Shown: positions 51,550 to 60,090 of the stretch, piece after piece
Layout: each line of letters opens with the position of its first letter
Position numbering within the stretch: the stretch's first letter is position 1
Origin: Clostridia bacterium
GTDB lineage: Bacteria > Bacillota > Clostridia > Oscillospirales > Acutalibacteraceae
NCBI GenBank assembly: GCA_017549105.1
Contig: JAFYVN010000006.1
Location: 186,001 to 250,000 of the forward strand
Length of the DNA stretch: 64,000 bases
Direction of reading: 5' to 3'
Notes under the pieces: generated by a model
What the model was told of the DNA's origin: nothing
The model's input: only the letters and a program-made list of their open reading frames with translations
The model's database searches: none
Made by a program: the position numbers and the translations under genes

Positions 51550-52818
51550 ATGAAAAAAACATTAAAATCAATTCTTGCAATTACACTCGCACTCATTATG
51601 TCGTTCGGAACGCTGACCGTTTTTGCAGCTGAGGGGGACACTCTTAAATGGTATCATGATAACGTCGAAAACTCTGCAGAATTTGTTAAATATGAGTTCT
51701 TCGGTAATCTGACAGAAGGTGTCAATGTAATATCTACCGATACCGATGTCAACAGCAGATACTATACTATGGACACCAAAGAAGGATACTATCTTTTCAC
51801 TATGGGCGAATTATTTCATGGCAGTTATATCTGGAATGTAATAACTCCAAAAAAATTAAACAACGGAATCGCACACGGTACAAAGAGCACTGTTCTTGAC
51901 TGGTGGGAAATCCTCGACGAAGAAAACGAAGAATATCAAAATCATTTTATTTACAAATTCAATGCCGGAGAAAATATCATTGGTGTTGATGTGGTCTCCG
52001 TTCCCGGTTACGAAGCACCCGAGCTGACAATTGAATATCTCGGCGAAAACATAACTGATTTTGATGTCGAAACAGAAGAATTTATCAAAGGGCATGATGT
52101 TCATCTCGAAGAGTCTGAAGGATGGGTTTTTGCAGATTTTGACGTCAGATTTTCAGAAGAAAAAACAGTCAGTGTTAAAAACAACGCTATATTCTTCACC
52201 TGCAATGAAATTGCAGAAGGCGAAAATATTTTTACATTTGAAATTGAAGGCTTAAAAAAAGACTTTACCCTCACTGTAAACAGCATTGACCGTTACATCG
52301 AAAGTGCAGAACTTTCTAATGCAGAAAAACACAGTGAAGTTTTTGTTGACTATAACGGTGGCTATTCACACCATTCGATAAATAATGAAATTTTAACAAT
52401 CACGTTTACTGACTCAACCAAACAAGAAGTTCTTATCAATTATAACAGCGGCACTTTCAGTCTGCCCAACGGTAAAGAATATGAAGTCTATCTTCGTTAC
52501 AACAAAGACTCAGACGGTAACTACTATCTCTGCATCAACACCTGCGGTGAAGCTATCAAGAAATACGAGTGCACTGCAACTCAGTGCAACCTTGCAGAAG
52601 ACGGACAAGCTCTTATTAATGACATCAAATCGAATTTCCGTCGCTTCTTTAACAGACTTTCTGATGCTCTCGGTGATGCAACATACTACAACACGATTTT
52701 TGAAATTTTCGAAAGCCTTTTCGGTTCGTTCTTCGATACTCTTATCAACGCATCCGATCTTTTCGGCGGTATTTTTGAAAATATCGTAAGTTTCATCAAA
52801 TTTTATCTTGTCGGATAA
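51550..52818 (+). CDS. secreted protein of unknown function, related to the sigma-fusion ectodomain
   Basis: 422 residues with a clear signal peptide (KKTLKSILAITLALIMSFG, cleavage near VFAA). No known domain is recognised. The body is beta-rich, with GYYLFTMGEL, FIYKFNAGENIIGVDV, LTIEYLGENITDFDV and GENIFTFEIEGLKKDFTLTV blocks. The same order occurs in the ectodomain of the sigma-factor fusion at 53948 (GYYRFAGDYED, VYYLDEGKNTIVIEK, VDVEYLGEEIAEIVF, GKNTAIFTLWGETYEKELTL). The last 70 residues are a Phe-rich amphipathic tail ending in a hydrophobic segment. The ATG at 51550 follows AAGGGGG; ten extra in-frame codons upstream are unlikely. A terminator follows. Confidence 0.75.
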   Translation: MKKTLKSILAITLALIMSFGTLTVFAAEGDTLKWYHDNVENSAEFVKYEFFGNLTEGVNVISTDTDVNSRYYTMDTKEGYYLFTMGELFHGSYIWNVITPKKLNNGIAHGTKSTVLDWWEILDEENEEYQNHFIYKFNAGENIIGVDVVSVPGYEAPELTIEYLGENITDFDVETEEFIKGHDVHLEESEGWVFADFDVRFSEEKTVSVKNNAIFFTCNEIAEGENIFTFEIEGLKKDFTLTVNSIDRYIESAELSNAEKHSEVFVDYNGGYSHHSINNEILTITFTDSTKQEVLINYNSGTFSLPNGKEYEVYLRYNKDSDGNYYLCINTCGEAIKKYECTATQCNLAEDGQALINDIKSNFRRFFNRLSDALGDATYYNTIFEIFESLFGSFFDTLINASDLFGGIFENIVSFIKFYLVG

Positions 52819-52842
52819 TTGAAAAAATTTATATTTTATGTT

Positions 52843-52876
52843 AAGGTGAATGGGTAACCGTTCACCTTATCTTTTT
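52843..52876 (+). terminator. terminator after the secreted protein gene
   Basis: AAGGTGAA (52843-52850) pairs with TTCACCTT (52861-52868), followed by ATCTTTTTC. Confidence 0.7.
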
Positions 52877-52891
52877 CACGGAGGATAGAGT

Positions 52892-53779
52892 ATGAAAAAA
52901 ATCTCTGCCATACTTCTTGTTTTTGCTTTAATTTTACTTTCCGCCTGTTCGGGCAACACTACCGCCGGCACGGAAACCGACGCTGAAACTCTCTCTGTTC
53001 CTGCAACAAAATACAACACTATTACCGAGTGGGATACCGACCTTCTGCCTCAGAAATTTCCCGCTCCGCCCAAGGGTACTCACGATTTCTCTGTTGTTCA
53101 GGGTGAAGGCACAAAAGCGGCTTTTGCCTACACATCGGATTTTGTAAGAATAACATTCATCTGCCCCGAAAACGAATTTGCATCCTTCGTTAATGAAATG
53201 AACACGCTCGGATATAAAGGCGGAAGCAAAAAAATTGAAAACGGAACCTTTTATTCCAACGGATATCACGGCTATTGGCAAGACGGACAAAAGCTTGTTA
53301 TAATCAGCAAATCCATCGAAACCGATAACGGCGAAATAATTTTTCAGATTGATATAGCGGACTGTGTTGATAATTTCCCCGAAGCGCTGACAGACATCTT
53401 CCCTGAATTCAACGGCTATTGCAAAAGCATAGGTTCATTCTGCGGTCACGACGGCAACGGTGAACAGATAACCGACACCTTTGAAGGCAGTCTTGCTCTC
53501 CCCGCCTGGCATTGGGAATTCAGATTTTCAAATGCTTTCATCGGAGTTGAGCAGGTTGAGTTTGAAAAGTATTTTTACGATACAGAAAAAAGCGGTTACA
53601 AAGGTGTGCTTATGACAGATTCCGTTGACGGCTGCACGGTTATGTACGGAGACCTGATAAAAGAAACCGCCGAAGGCACCTACGGAATATTTACGATTTA
53701 CAACACCAATTTGAAAACGCTCGATATTGCGTACACCAACGACGCATCGATTTATACAGAAAAAAACAGTCAGAGCTGA
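52892..53779 (+). CDS. lipoprotein of unknown function
   Basis: 295 residues with a type II signal peptide: MKKISAILLVFALILLSAC, lipid-modified Cys at 19, followed by a Ser/Gly/Thr linker (about 20-45). The mature part is mixed alpha/beta with many aromatic residues, including YSNGYHGYWQDGQK and ALPAWHWEFRF, and no known domain or metal site that I can identify. GGAGG lies 8 bases before the ATG. It sits between the secreted beta-rich protein and the sigma-factor fusion on the same strand but is bracketed by its own terminators. Confidence 0.7.
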   Translation: MKKISAILLVFALILLSACSGNTTAGTETDAETLSVPATKYNTITEWDTDLLPQKFPAPPKGTHDFSVVQGEGTKAAFAYTSDFVRITFICPENEFASFVNEMNTLGYKGGSKKIENGTFYSNGYHGYWQDGQKLVIISKSIETDNGEIIFQIDIADCVDNFPEALTDIFPEFNGYCKSIGSFCGHDGNGEQITDTFEGSLALPAWHWEFRFSNAFIGVEQVEFEKYFYDTEKSGYKGVLMTDSVDGCTVMYGDLIKETAEGTYGIFTIYNTNLKTLDIAYTNDASIYTEKNSQS

Positions 53780-53813
53780 CAACTGCGGGATTATTCCCGA
53801 TAAAACCGTAAAT

Positions 53814-53852
53814 AAAACGTCTTGCATCGAGTTCCTTTGCAGGACGTTTTTT
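53814..53852 (+). terminator. terminator after the lipoprotein gene
   Basis: AACGTCTTGCA (53815-53825) pairs with TGCAGGACGTT (53838-53848, one G-T pair), then a T-run to 53852. Confidence 0.75.
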
Positions 53853-53947
53853 AACAACAAAAAAATTTTTTCAAAAAACACAGACCAAACCTCAAAAGCT
53901 TACGTCTATGTAGTGAAAATCCAATGAACTCAAACGGAGGGTTTGTT

Positions 53948-56197
53948 ATGAAAGAGAACGTAAAAAGAATCGAAGAGCTTGCCAAAAAAGTAAAAAAGGG
54001 TGATAGAAAAGCTTTTGAGGAACTGTATAAGTTAACCAGTCCGAAGGCATACTTTGTTGCGCTTCAGATTTGCAATGACAAACAGGAAGCAGAGGATATC
54101 CTTCAGGAAAGCTATATTACCGCCCTTAGCAAGATTTCTTCACTTGAAAGGACAGAGAGCTTTATGGGTTGGTTTAACCGTATTATTGTTAACAAAAGCA
54201 AAGATTTTCTCAGAAAGAAGAATCCGAAGCTGCTTTCGGAGGACGACGAATGGCTTCTTGACGGTCAAGCCGATGAAAGCGATAAATTCTCGCCAGAAAT
54301 CAATGCGGACAAAGAAGAACTCAGAACGGTTGTTATGGATGCCGTTCAGGAGCTTACGGTTGAAAAACGCACCTGCGTAATGATGAAATATTTCAACGAT
54401 ATGAGTGTCAATGAAATTGCGCAGACAATGGAGGTGCCTGTCAGCACCGTCAAAAACAGACTGCTCGCCGCACGCAAAGAACTTAAGACGCTTTTTGAGA
54501 AGAAGGGCATAACCGCAGCCTACAGCGTTGCGCCCTTCGGAGTTGTCGGCTGGGCATACGAAGCCGCATTCGAGAACATTGCGCAGTCATTTGAAGGCAG
54601 TGCGGCTGCCGCAAAAATCTTTTCGGGAATTGCCGTTGCAGGAACAGCGGCGGCATCTGCCGCAACCGCGGGCACGGCTGCAACGGGTACGGGAATATTC
54701 GCAAAAGCAGCAGCGGCAACAACAATGCAGAAGGTTGTTTCGGGTCTTGTTGTTGCGGGTGTTGTGACGGGGTCGACAATCGGTATCACTTCAGCAGTAA
54801 AAAACAAAAGTGAAATGAACAACGACGTTATTCCAACAACATCATACTCAGAAACCGTTGACCCTTCTTCCGTTGTCGAAAATGGAATTCCTGCTGTTAA
54901 TATTATTCAGCCCTCATCTTCCGAGGAAGAAAAAGAACACGAAGAAAAAGTACTGGATTATGATCTTATCGGTACTATGCCGATAAAAATAAATTACAAA
55001 GGCAACATTGAAACAGGCAAAAATCATTTAACATTTGAAGGAGATAATTATATATATTATATGGATTTTTATGCCGATAAGCCGGGATATTATCGTTTTG
55101 CCGGTGATTATGAAGACGCGTTGGCATACTGCCGTATAAGTGTACCTACCCATAATCCGTCAAACGGTACGATAAACGGATTTGCAGACGGTGAAGGAAA
55201 TTATAAGGACGGATTTGTATATTATCTCGACGAGGGTAAAAATACTATTGTTATTGAAAAGGGAAGCAGATACGAGAGTAAGGAATCGTTTGTTGATGTT
55301 GAGTATCTCGGTGAAGAAATAGCCGAAATCGTTTTTGACGAAGAAGAAGTTAACAATGTTGTTCTCGGATATGACGAGTTTGTTGATGATAAAGTTTTGC
55401 TTTGGCAGAAACAGGAAGGTATCGATGACGACCTGTATGGAAATATCTTCAGTATAAAAATTATTTTCGCAGACGGATCAGAATGCGATTTGGGTGAATG
55501 TCAGTTAACCTACCGCGTTAAAGAAGGTGAACTGAAAGAAGGAAAGAACACCGCTATATTCACTCTCTGGGGAGAAACATACGAAAAAGAACTTACCTTG
55601 CGTCCCGTTACGGATTATGTCAAAGAAATTGAAGTGGATAATCTTGACGATTTTATCTATGCCGAAATCGGAGAAGACGGCTATGTGTATGATAAGCCCG
55701 ACGAAATTTTTATAACAGTCACATATGCCGACGGAAGCAAGGAAACATTTAACACAAAAGATTGGGACGGCTTTATCAGGCTGGATAACGGAGTTGAACT
55801 CAGGGTTACTGCTTATCAGACGGATGTTGTCCGCACTATGGATCAACAGCTCCGCAGCAGAGGACCTCTCAAATTTGTGGTTGCGATAGGCGAGAGCAAC
55901 ATTTATGTTGACCGTGTTTATATAATCAGAGATTTTGATGTTATCGGTTACAGAAAAGCACTCGATAAAAACAACCTTGCCACCGCAAAAGAGTATTACG
56001 AAATTGTCGAAGGATTTTACGAGCAGGCAAAAAACGACATTGACAGCATTGAGGATTATTTCCGCTATTCATATGGTCTGGCAGAAAACACGACTTATTA
56101 TTCCTTTAAGCTCGCCAAAAGAATTGCAGGCTTTGAGCTTGACTACGCAATCACCGCCTATAAAATCATAACCGAAAATGAATTTGATTTGAAATAA
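53948..56197 (+). CDS. ECF-like sigma factor fused to a membrane segment and ectodomain
   Basis: A 749-residue composite. Residues about 15-90 are sigma region 2 (FEELYKLTSPKAYFVALQ, EAEDILQESYITALSKI, FMGWFNRIIVNKSKDFLRKK). Residues about 130-185 are sigma region 4, with the helix-turn-helix MSVNEIAQTMEVPVSTVKNR and LLAARKELKTLF. An Ala/Gly-rich stretch (about 205-258) leads to one membrane helix (about 260-284). The remaining 460 residues would lie outside and contain beta-rich blocks shared with the secreted protein at 51550. No separate anti-sigma gene is present. The ATG at 53948 has GGAGG 7 bases upstream; an in-frame ATG at 53924 does not. A membrane-held sigma factor controlled by its own ectodomain is my inference. 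Confidence 0.85.
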   Translation: MKENVKRIEELAKKVKKGDRKAFEELYKLTSPKAYFVALQICNDKQEAEDILQESYITALSKISSLERTESFMGWFNRIIVNKSKDFLRKKNPKLLSEDDEWLLDGQADESDKFSPEINADKEELRTVVMDAVQELTVEKRTCVMMKYFNDMSVNEIAQTMEVPVSTVKNRLLAARKELKTLFEKKGITAAYSVAPFGVVGWAYEAAFENIAQSFEGSAAAAKIFSGIAVAGTAAASAATAGTAATGTGIFAKAAAATTMQKVVSGLVVAGVVTGSTIGITSAVKNKSEMNNDVIPTTSYSETVDPSSVVENGIPAVNIIQPSSSEEEKEHEEKVLDYDLIGTMPIKINYKGNIETGKNHLTFEGDNYIYYMDFYADKPGYYRFAGDYEDALAYCRISVPTHNPSNGTINGFADGEGNYKDGFVYYLDEGKNTIVIEKGSRYESKESFVDVEYLGEEIAEIVFDEEEVNNVVLGYDEFVDDKVLLWQKQEGIDDDLYGNIFSIKIIFADGSECDLGECQLTYRVKEGELKEGKNTAIFTLWGETYEKELTLRPVTDYVKEIEVDNLDDFIYAEIGEDGYVYDKPDEIFITVTYADGSKETFNTKDWDGFIRLDNGVELRVTAYQTDVVRTMDQQLRSRGPLKFVVAIGESNIYVDRVYIIRDFDVIGYRKALDKNNLATAKEYYEIVEGFYEQAKNDIDSIEDYFRYSYGLAENTTYYSFKLAKRIAGFELDYAITAYKIITENEFDLK

Positions 56198-56217
56198 CAA
56201 ATTGTACACCGACAGCA

Positions 56218-56252
56218 GGGAGCCGCCTCATATGAAGCGGCTCCCGTTTTTT
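56218..56252 (+). terminator. terminator of the sigma-fusion gene
   Basis: GGGAGCCGC (56218-56226) pairs perfectly with GCGGCTCCC (56237-56245), then GTTTTTT. The T-run touches the stop codon of the convergent GH30 gene. Confidence 0.85.
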
Positions 56253-57660
56253 ATCTGAGCAGTATTGTTGTTATGCTTTTTGGAGAAAGGGTGTTTTTCT
56301 TTTCAAATCCACCCGAATAAATTTCTTCGCAGTTGTGTGAGCTGTCGGTAACAAATTTCTGCATCTCTTCATAAAAACCCGCAAGTCTGATTTCAGACTC
56401 GGTTTCGGCATTGTTGACAAGAACAATAACGGTTTCACCGTCGTTTCTGAATGCCGTTGATGCGATTTTGCTGTCATCTTTAAAACTGTCAAGCACATCC
56501 ACCCTCACCATTCCGGGTTTTATGAAGTTTGAGAACTGTTTATAAGCATAATATCTATTGTATATAACAAGCTCTCCGTCTCTGATTTCCATAAGACCGT
56601 CGCCGTTGACTGCAGTCCAGCTCTGCCACGACACGGCATTCATACAGTTGAAATCCTGAACGATGATATTCGCCATATAAAGTCCGCTGTCGATTGTTGT
56701 TGAATCAATTGTAAGCGGAAGCTCACACCATTCGCTCATCTCGAATTTCTTATCGGGATACTGCTCAGCCATTTTTTTGCCGAACTGCTCTTTAACGGGG
56801 ATGTTATTATCGAGCCAATAGCTGTGCGCACTTATCGAATCGCAGAATTCATTGAGAACGGGACTAGCAAAGAACTTATCTACATATTCGTAATATCCTG
56901 GTGAAAGCTCGCCCGATTCGGGTCCGCTGAGCTTGTAGGGAGATTTACGTTTCTGCATTTCGAGTGCAAACATCTCAAGCACTTCAACGGTTTCGTCAGC
57001 GGTATAGTGGCATCCCTCCTGACCGACCCAATCTCCGCCCCAGTCCCACTGAGGCTCGTTAATAGGCGAAATTGCATATATCGGGTAGCCTTGCGCAACA
57101 AACCAATCGGCAACCGTCAGCACATAATCAACAAACGCCTCATAGTTTTCTTCAGGAAGATTGGATGCCCCCTTTGTCAGTCCTCCCGAAGCGTGACCGC
57201 TTGCAGTCATTGAAAAATGCGGACTGTTACAAAAAAGAATAACCTTAGTTGCACCGTATTCAACGGCATAATTGAGCATTCTTCTTGCGTTTGCATCACG
57301 GGTGAAATCGTATTCATATTCCCCTGTTTCTTCGTTAAGCACATAAAAACTCTCGGTTCTTCGGTTGGGGTCGCCTATACGGCAAGCAGGATTCTCCTTC
57401 TCACCTCCGCCGATGTTATAGCGGTAAATATCAAGTCCCAGACCCGTTTCATCGTCATAAAGAAGACGGGCGATTTCTCTTGCTCTCTCGTCGGTGTCGA
57501 TAGTCTGCGACCACCAGGCAGAGCTTGTGCCGAATGATTCAAAAACCTGATGCTCCATAAATTCATTCACTCCGATCATCTGCGTTTTGCCTATGGAAGA
57601 TATTGAAAATAAAAACGCCTGCAACACCGCAAGAACAATACAAAGATATGATTTAAGCAT
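56251..57660 (-). CDS. glycoside hydrolase family 30-like enzyme
   Basis: 469 residues with an N-terminal hydrophobic signal segment and a (beta/alpha)8-type domain followed by a small beta domain, the layout of clan GH-A family 30. E202 in ISPINEPQWDW is the expected acid/base and E310 in FEMSEWCEL the expected nucleophile. SAWWSQTID, RYNIGGGEKEN and CNSPHFSMT match family 30 substrate-binding strands. Members cleave beta-1,6-galactans, glucuronoxylans or glucosylceramides, and I cannot pick among them. The ATG at 57660 has GGAGGGG upstream, and a promoter lies at 57690-57718. Probably secreted or membrane-anchored by the uncleaved signal. Confidence 0.85.
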   Translation of the reverse strand: MLKSYLCIVLAVLQAFLFSISSIGKTQMIGVNEFMEHQVFESFGTSSAWWSQTIDTDERAREIARLLYDDETGLGLDIYRYNIGGGEKENPACRIGDPNRRTESFYVLNEETGEYEYDFTRDANARRMLNYAVEYGATKVILFCNSPHFSMTASGHASGGLTKGASNLPEENYEAFVDYVLTVADWFVAQGYPIYAISPINEPQWDWGGDWVGQEGCHYTADETVEVLEMFALEMQKRKSPYKLSGPESGELSPGYYEYVDKFFASPVLNEFCDSISAHSYWLDNNIPVKEQFGKKMAEQYPDKKFEMSEWCELPLTIDSTTIDSGLYMANIIVQDFNCMNAVSWQSWTAVNGDGLMEIRDGELVIYNRYYAYKQFSNFIKPGMVRVDVLDSFKDDSKIASTAFRNDGETVIVLVNNAETESEIRLAGFYEEMQKFVTDSSHNCEEIYSGGFEKKNTLSPKSITTILLR

Positions 57661-57689
57661 ATTCCCCTCCGAAAATTCATTATAAATCA

Positions 57690-57718
57690 AGTTTATCATA
57701 CAGAAAAAAACGTGTCAA
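57690..57718 (-). promoter_or_regulatory. SigA-type promoter of the GH30 gene
   Basis: TTGACA (57713-57718, minus strand), 17 bases, TAAACT (57690-57695). Confidence 0.55.
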
Positions 57719-57745
57719 CTTTTTAAAATATACTATTTTATAATG

Positions 57746-57784
57746 CAGACTGTACCGAATTTTTCGGCAACAGTCTGTTTTTTT
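57746..57784 (+). terminator. orphan terminator-like hairpin between GH30 and NlpC/P60 genes
   Basis: CAGACTGT (57746-57753) pairs with ACAGTCTG (57770-57777), and an inner CCGAA/TTCGG stem extends it. Seven T residues follow. No plus-strand gene precedes it, so it would stop antisense transcripts from GH30 or insulate the downstream promoter. Confidence 0.65.
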
Positions 57785-57814
57785 GTTGCAAACGCTGATG
57801 TCAAGTCGAAATGC

Positions 57815-57843
57815 TTGACAAGATTGTTCTTTTTGTGTATAAT
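57815..57843 (+). promoter_or_regulatory. consensus SigA promoter of the NlpC/P60 gene
   Basis: TTGACA (57815-57820), exactly 17 bases, TATAAT (57838-57843): a perfect consensus promoter, predicting strong constitutive expression. The leader is about 95 bases and I see no known riboswitch in it. Confidence 0.85.
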
Positions 57844-57944
57844 GGCGACTTGTGTGGCGTTTAAAAACACTTAGAGTAACGAAAACAGTCCGGCAAATAA
57901 AAAATAAACCGTCGGATTATTCCCGCCAATCTATGGAGGTTATA

Positions 57945-58577
57945 ATGAAGAAAACACAAAAAATTATCGCACTTATCACAGCGGCAGTAATTATGCTCGG
58001 TTCGTTCGCTTTTGCGGCAATCGGTGCAGAACCCGTTAAGGGAAGCGAAGTTGCAGCTTTTGCAAGCAGTCTTGAAGGCAGCGGATATCAGTACGCAAGC
58101 AAGGGACCCAATAAGTTTGACTGCTCAGGCTTTGTTTATTACGTTCTCGGTCAATTCGGTATCAAGGGCGGCAACAGCACAGCAGACTACAACACCAGAG
58201 AAAAAGCAAAGAATTACGGCACCGTTATTGACAGTATCGAAGAAGCCCTTCCCGGTGATATTATTGTATGGGGCAGCCACGTTGCTGTTTATCTCGGTGA
58301 CGGAATGAATATTTCCGCACTCAACTCAAACACAGGCGTATGTGTAAGAGAGGTTTCGGATTTCCGCGACAAACACGGTGTAAAAAATCCCTCTCATTTC
58401 TTTGTAAGACCTTACGACTACGTTGAAGAAACAGAAGAAGAAACAACTGTTACCGAACCCGAATCAGAAGTTCAGACCGAAGAAAAAGCTACTCTTAAAG
58501 AAAAAATCGTTGCAAGAAGAGAAGCAAGACGCGAATACATCAGAAAAATGTGGGAACCTGTTATTTCAAAGTTTTAA
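57945..58577 (+). CDS. secreted NlpC/P60 peptidoglycan hydrolase
   Basis: A 210-residue secreted cysteine peptidase that cuts stem peptides of peptidoglycan. Signal peptide at 1 to about 28 (cleavage near AIGA), then the NlpC/P60 domain (about 33-157) with catalytic C60 in KFDCSGFVYYVLGQFG and H112 in GSHVAVYLGDG. The C-terminal 50 residues are an acidic Thr/Glu linker followed by a basic helix (KEKIVARREARREYIRKM), perhaps for wall or membrane contact. No separate SH3 binding domain is present. The ATG at 57945 has GGAGG 5 bases upstream; the open frame before it lies partly in the untranslated leader. Confidence 0.9.
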   Translation: MKKTQKIIALITAAVIMLGSFAFAAIGAEPVKGSEVAAFASSLEGSGYQYASKGPNKFDCSGFVYYVLGQFGIKGGNSTADYNTREKAKNYGTVIDSIEEALPGDIIVWGSHVAVYLGDGMNISALNSNTGVCVREVSDFRDKHGVKNPSHFFVRPYDYVEETEEETTVTEPESEVQTEEKATLKEKIVARREARREYIRKMWEPVISKF

Positions 58578-58582
58578 AATGA

Positions 58583-58620
58583 AAGACCTGTACGGAATTA
58601 ACCGTACAGGTCTTAATTTT
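58583..58620. terminator. bidirectional terminator between NlpC/P60 and trkH
   Basis: A perfect 13-base stem, 58583-58595 with 58602-58614, six-base loop, then AATTTTT to the right and an A-rich stretch to the left. Confidence 0.85.
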
Positions 58621-58625
58621 TGCCA

Positions 58626-60074
58626 TTATGAATATTTTCTTGACCATGCGTAAGGCGAGAAGAGCATCAGCATCGGAATAAGCTCAAGTCTTCCTGCAAG
58701 CATATCAAAGCAAAGAACAAGCTTGCTTAAAACGGAGAAATCCGCAAAGTTGCCGTAAGGACCGACGGCACCGAGACCGGGTCCGATATTGCTTATACAC
58801 GAAATAACAGCTGTTGAAGTTGTTGTGAAATCTCTGCCGTCAATTGCCACAAAAAACATTGATATGGCGGCTATGATGATATACGTTGCAAAGAATACGG
58901 AAACGCTTTTTACAATAGGTTCTTCAACCGTACGTCTGTCAACCTTGACGGTTTCGATGCTTCGGGGATTGATTGCCTTTTTGATATCACGCAGACCGCT
59001 TTTGATAAGAATAATAAGACGTGAAACTTTGATTCCGCCGCCCGTTGAGCCTGCGCAAGCACCGATTACCATAAGAAAAACAAGCACAAACTTCGCTATC
59101 ATCGGCCAGGTGTCAAAATTTGTGGTCGAAAAACCGGTGGTTGTTATAATCGATGCAACCTGGAAGAATGAATAACGGAAGGAATCGGCAACTCCGTGCT
59201 TGGTTGAAATAAGGCTGATCGCAATAATCACAACCGCTGCTGCTACAATACCGACATAGTATCGAAGTTCTTCGCTCTTGATTGCCTGCTTGCCTTGTTT
59301 GATAAGAATCATATAATAGAGGTTAAAGTTAACACCGAAAACAAGCATAAACACTGCGATAACCATTTCGGAATAAAGGCTGTTATATCCCTCAATGCTG
59401 TTGCTGAGAATCCCGAAACCGCCTGTACCCGCCGTTGCAAATGAATTGACTATGCTGTCAAACAAAGGCATTCCGCCCGCCCAAAGCATAACAATTTCAA
59501 CTGCAGTCAGCACACAGTAAATTCCGTAAAGAATTCTTGCGGATGCACGGAGCTTTGAAACAAGCTTGCCAACCGTCGGACCGGGTACCTCCGCTCTCAT
59601 AACGTGCATTGAGCTGTTTTCGGTTTTGGGCATAATCGCAATAACAAAAACAAGAATACCCATACCGCCGATCCAATGAGTGAAGCTTCGCCAGAAAAGA
59701 AGACTTTTCGGAAGAGCTTCAACATCACGCAAAATAGTTGAACCTGTTGTTGTGAAACCCGAAACGGTTTCAAAAAAAGCATCAACAAAGCTCGGAATAT
59801 GTCCGCTGAAATAAAACGGCATAGCGCCGAAAAGCGACATAAGAATCCACGAAAGAGCAACAATAACATAGCCTTCTTTCGCATAAATCGTTGCTTTTTT
59901 CGGTTTCTTTCTTGTGCAAATCAAGCCGGTAACAGTAAGCGCCGCAATGGTCAGCGCAAATGAAATTAGCGTATCATCACCGTAAAGCAAAGCACCGATT
60001 GCAGGAAAAACAAGCAAAAGTGCCTCTACGGTCAGAATTTTTCCTATATTATTGAAAATCGTTGGGTAATTCAT
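58626..60074 (-). CDS. trkH: potassium uptake membrane subunit TrkH
   Basis: Potassium-translocating subunit of the Trk/Ktr system, 482 residues with the repeated membrane-pore-membrane units of the family. Selectivity-filter-like loops are visible at TTTGSTILRD, TAGTGGFGILSN, ITTTGFST and the final ISNIGPGLGAVGP. SFTHWIGGMGILVF and GACAGSTGGGIKVSRL are TrkH landmarks. The frame begins at 60143 inside trkA, but GGAG precedes the ATG at 60074 (MNYPTIF), which also clears the trkA stop by 16 bases. It is coupled with trkA in one operon. Confidence 0.94.
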   Translation of the reverse strand: MNYPTIFNNIGKILTVEALLLVFPAIGALLYGDDTLISFALTIAALTVTGLICTRKKPKKATIYAKEGYVIVALSWILMSLFGAMPFYFSGHIPSFVDAFFETVSGFTTTGSTILRDVEALPKSLLFWRSFTHWIGGMGILVFVIAIMPKTENSSMHVMRAEVPGPTVGKLVSKLRASARILYGIYCVLTAVEIVMLWAGGMPLFDSIVNSFATAGTGGFGILSNSIEGYNSLYSEMVIAVFMLVFGVNFNLYYMILIKQGKQAIKSEELRYYVGIVAAAVVIIAISLISTKHGVADSFRYSFFQVASIITTTGFSTTNFDTWPMIAKFVLVFLMVIGACAGSTGGGIKVSRLIILIKSGLRDIKKAINPRSIETVKVDRRTVEEPIVKSVSVFFATYIIIAAISMFFVAIDGRDFTTTSTAVISCISNIGPGLGAVGPYGNFADFSVLSKLVLCFDMLAGRLELIPMLMLFSPYAWSRKYS

Positions 60075-60090
60075 ACTATTTCTCCGAATA

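Noticed and set aside
57844..57944. Cyclic di-AMP (ydaO-type) riboswitch before the NlpC/P60 gene
   Set aside because: The leader is only about 95 bases and lacks the conserved ydaO core segments; riboswitches of that class are longer.
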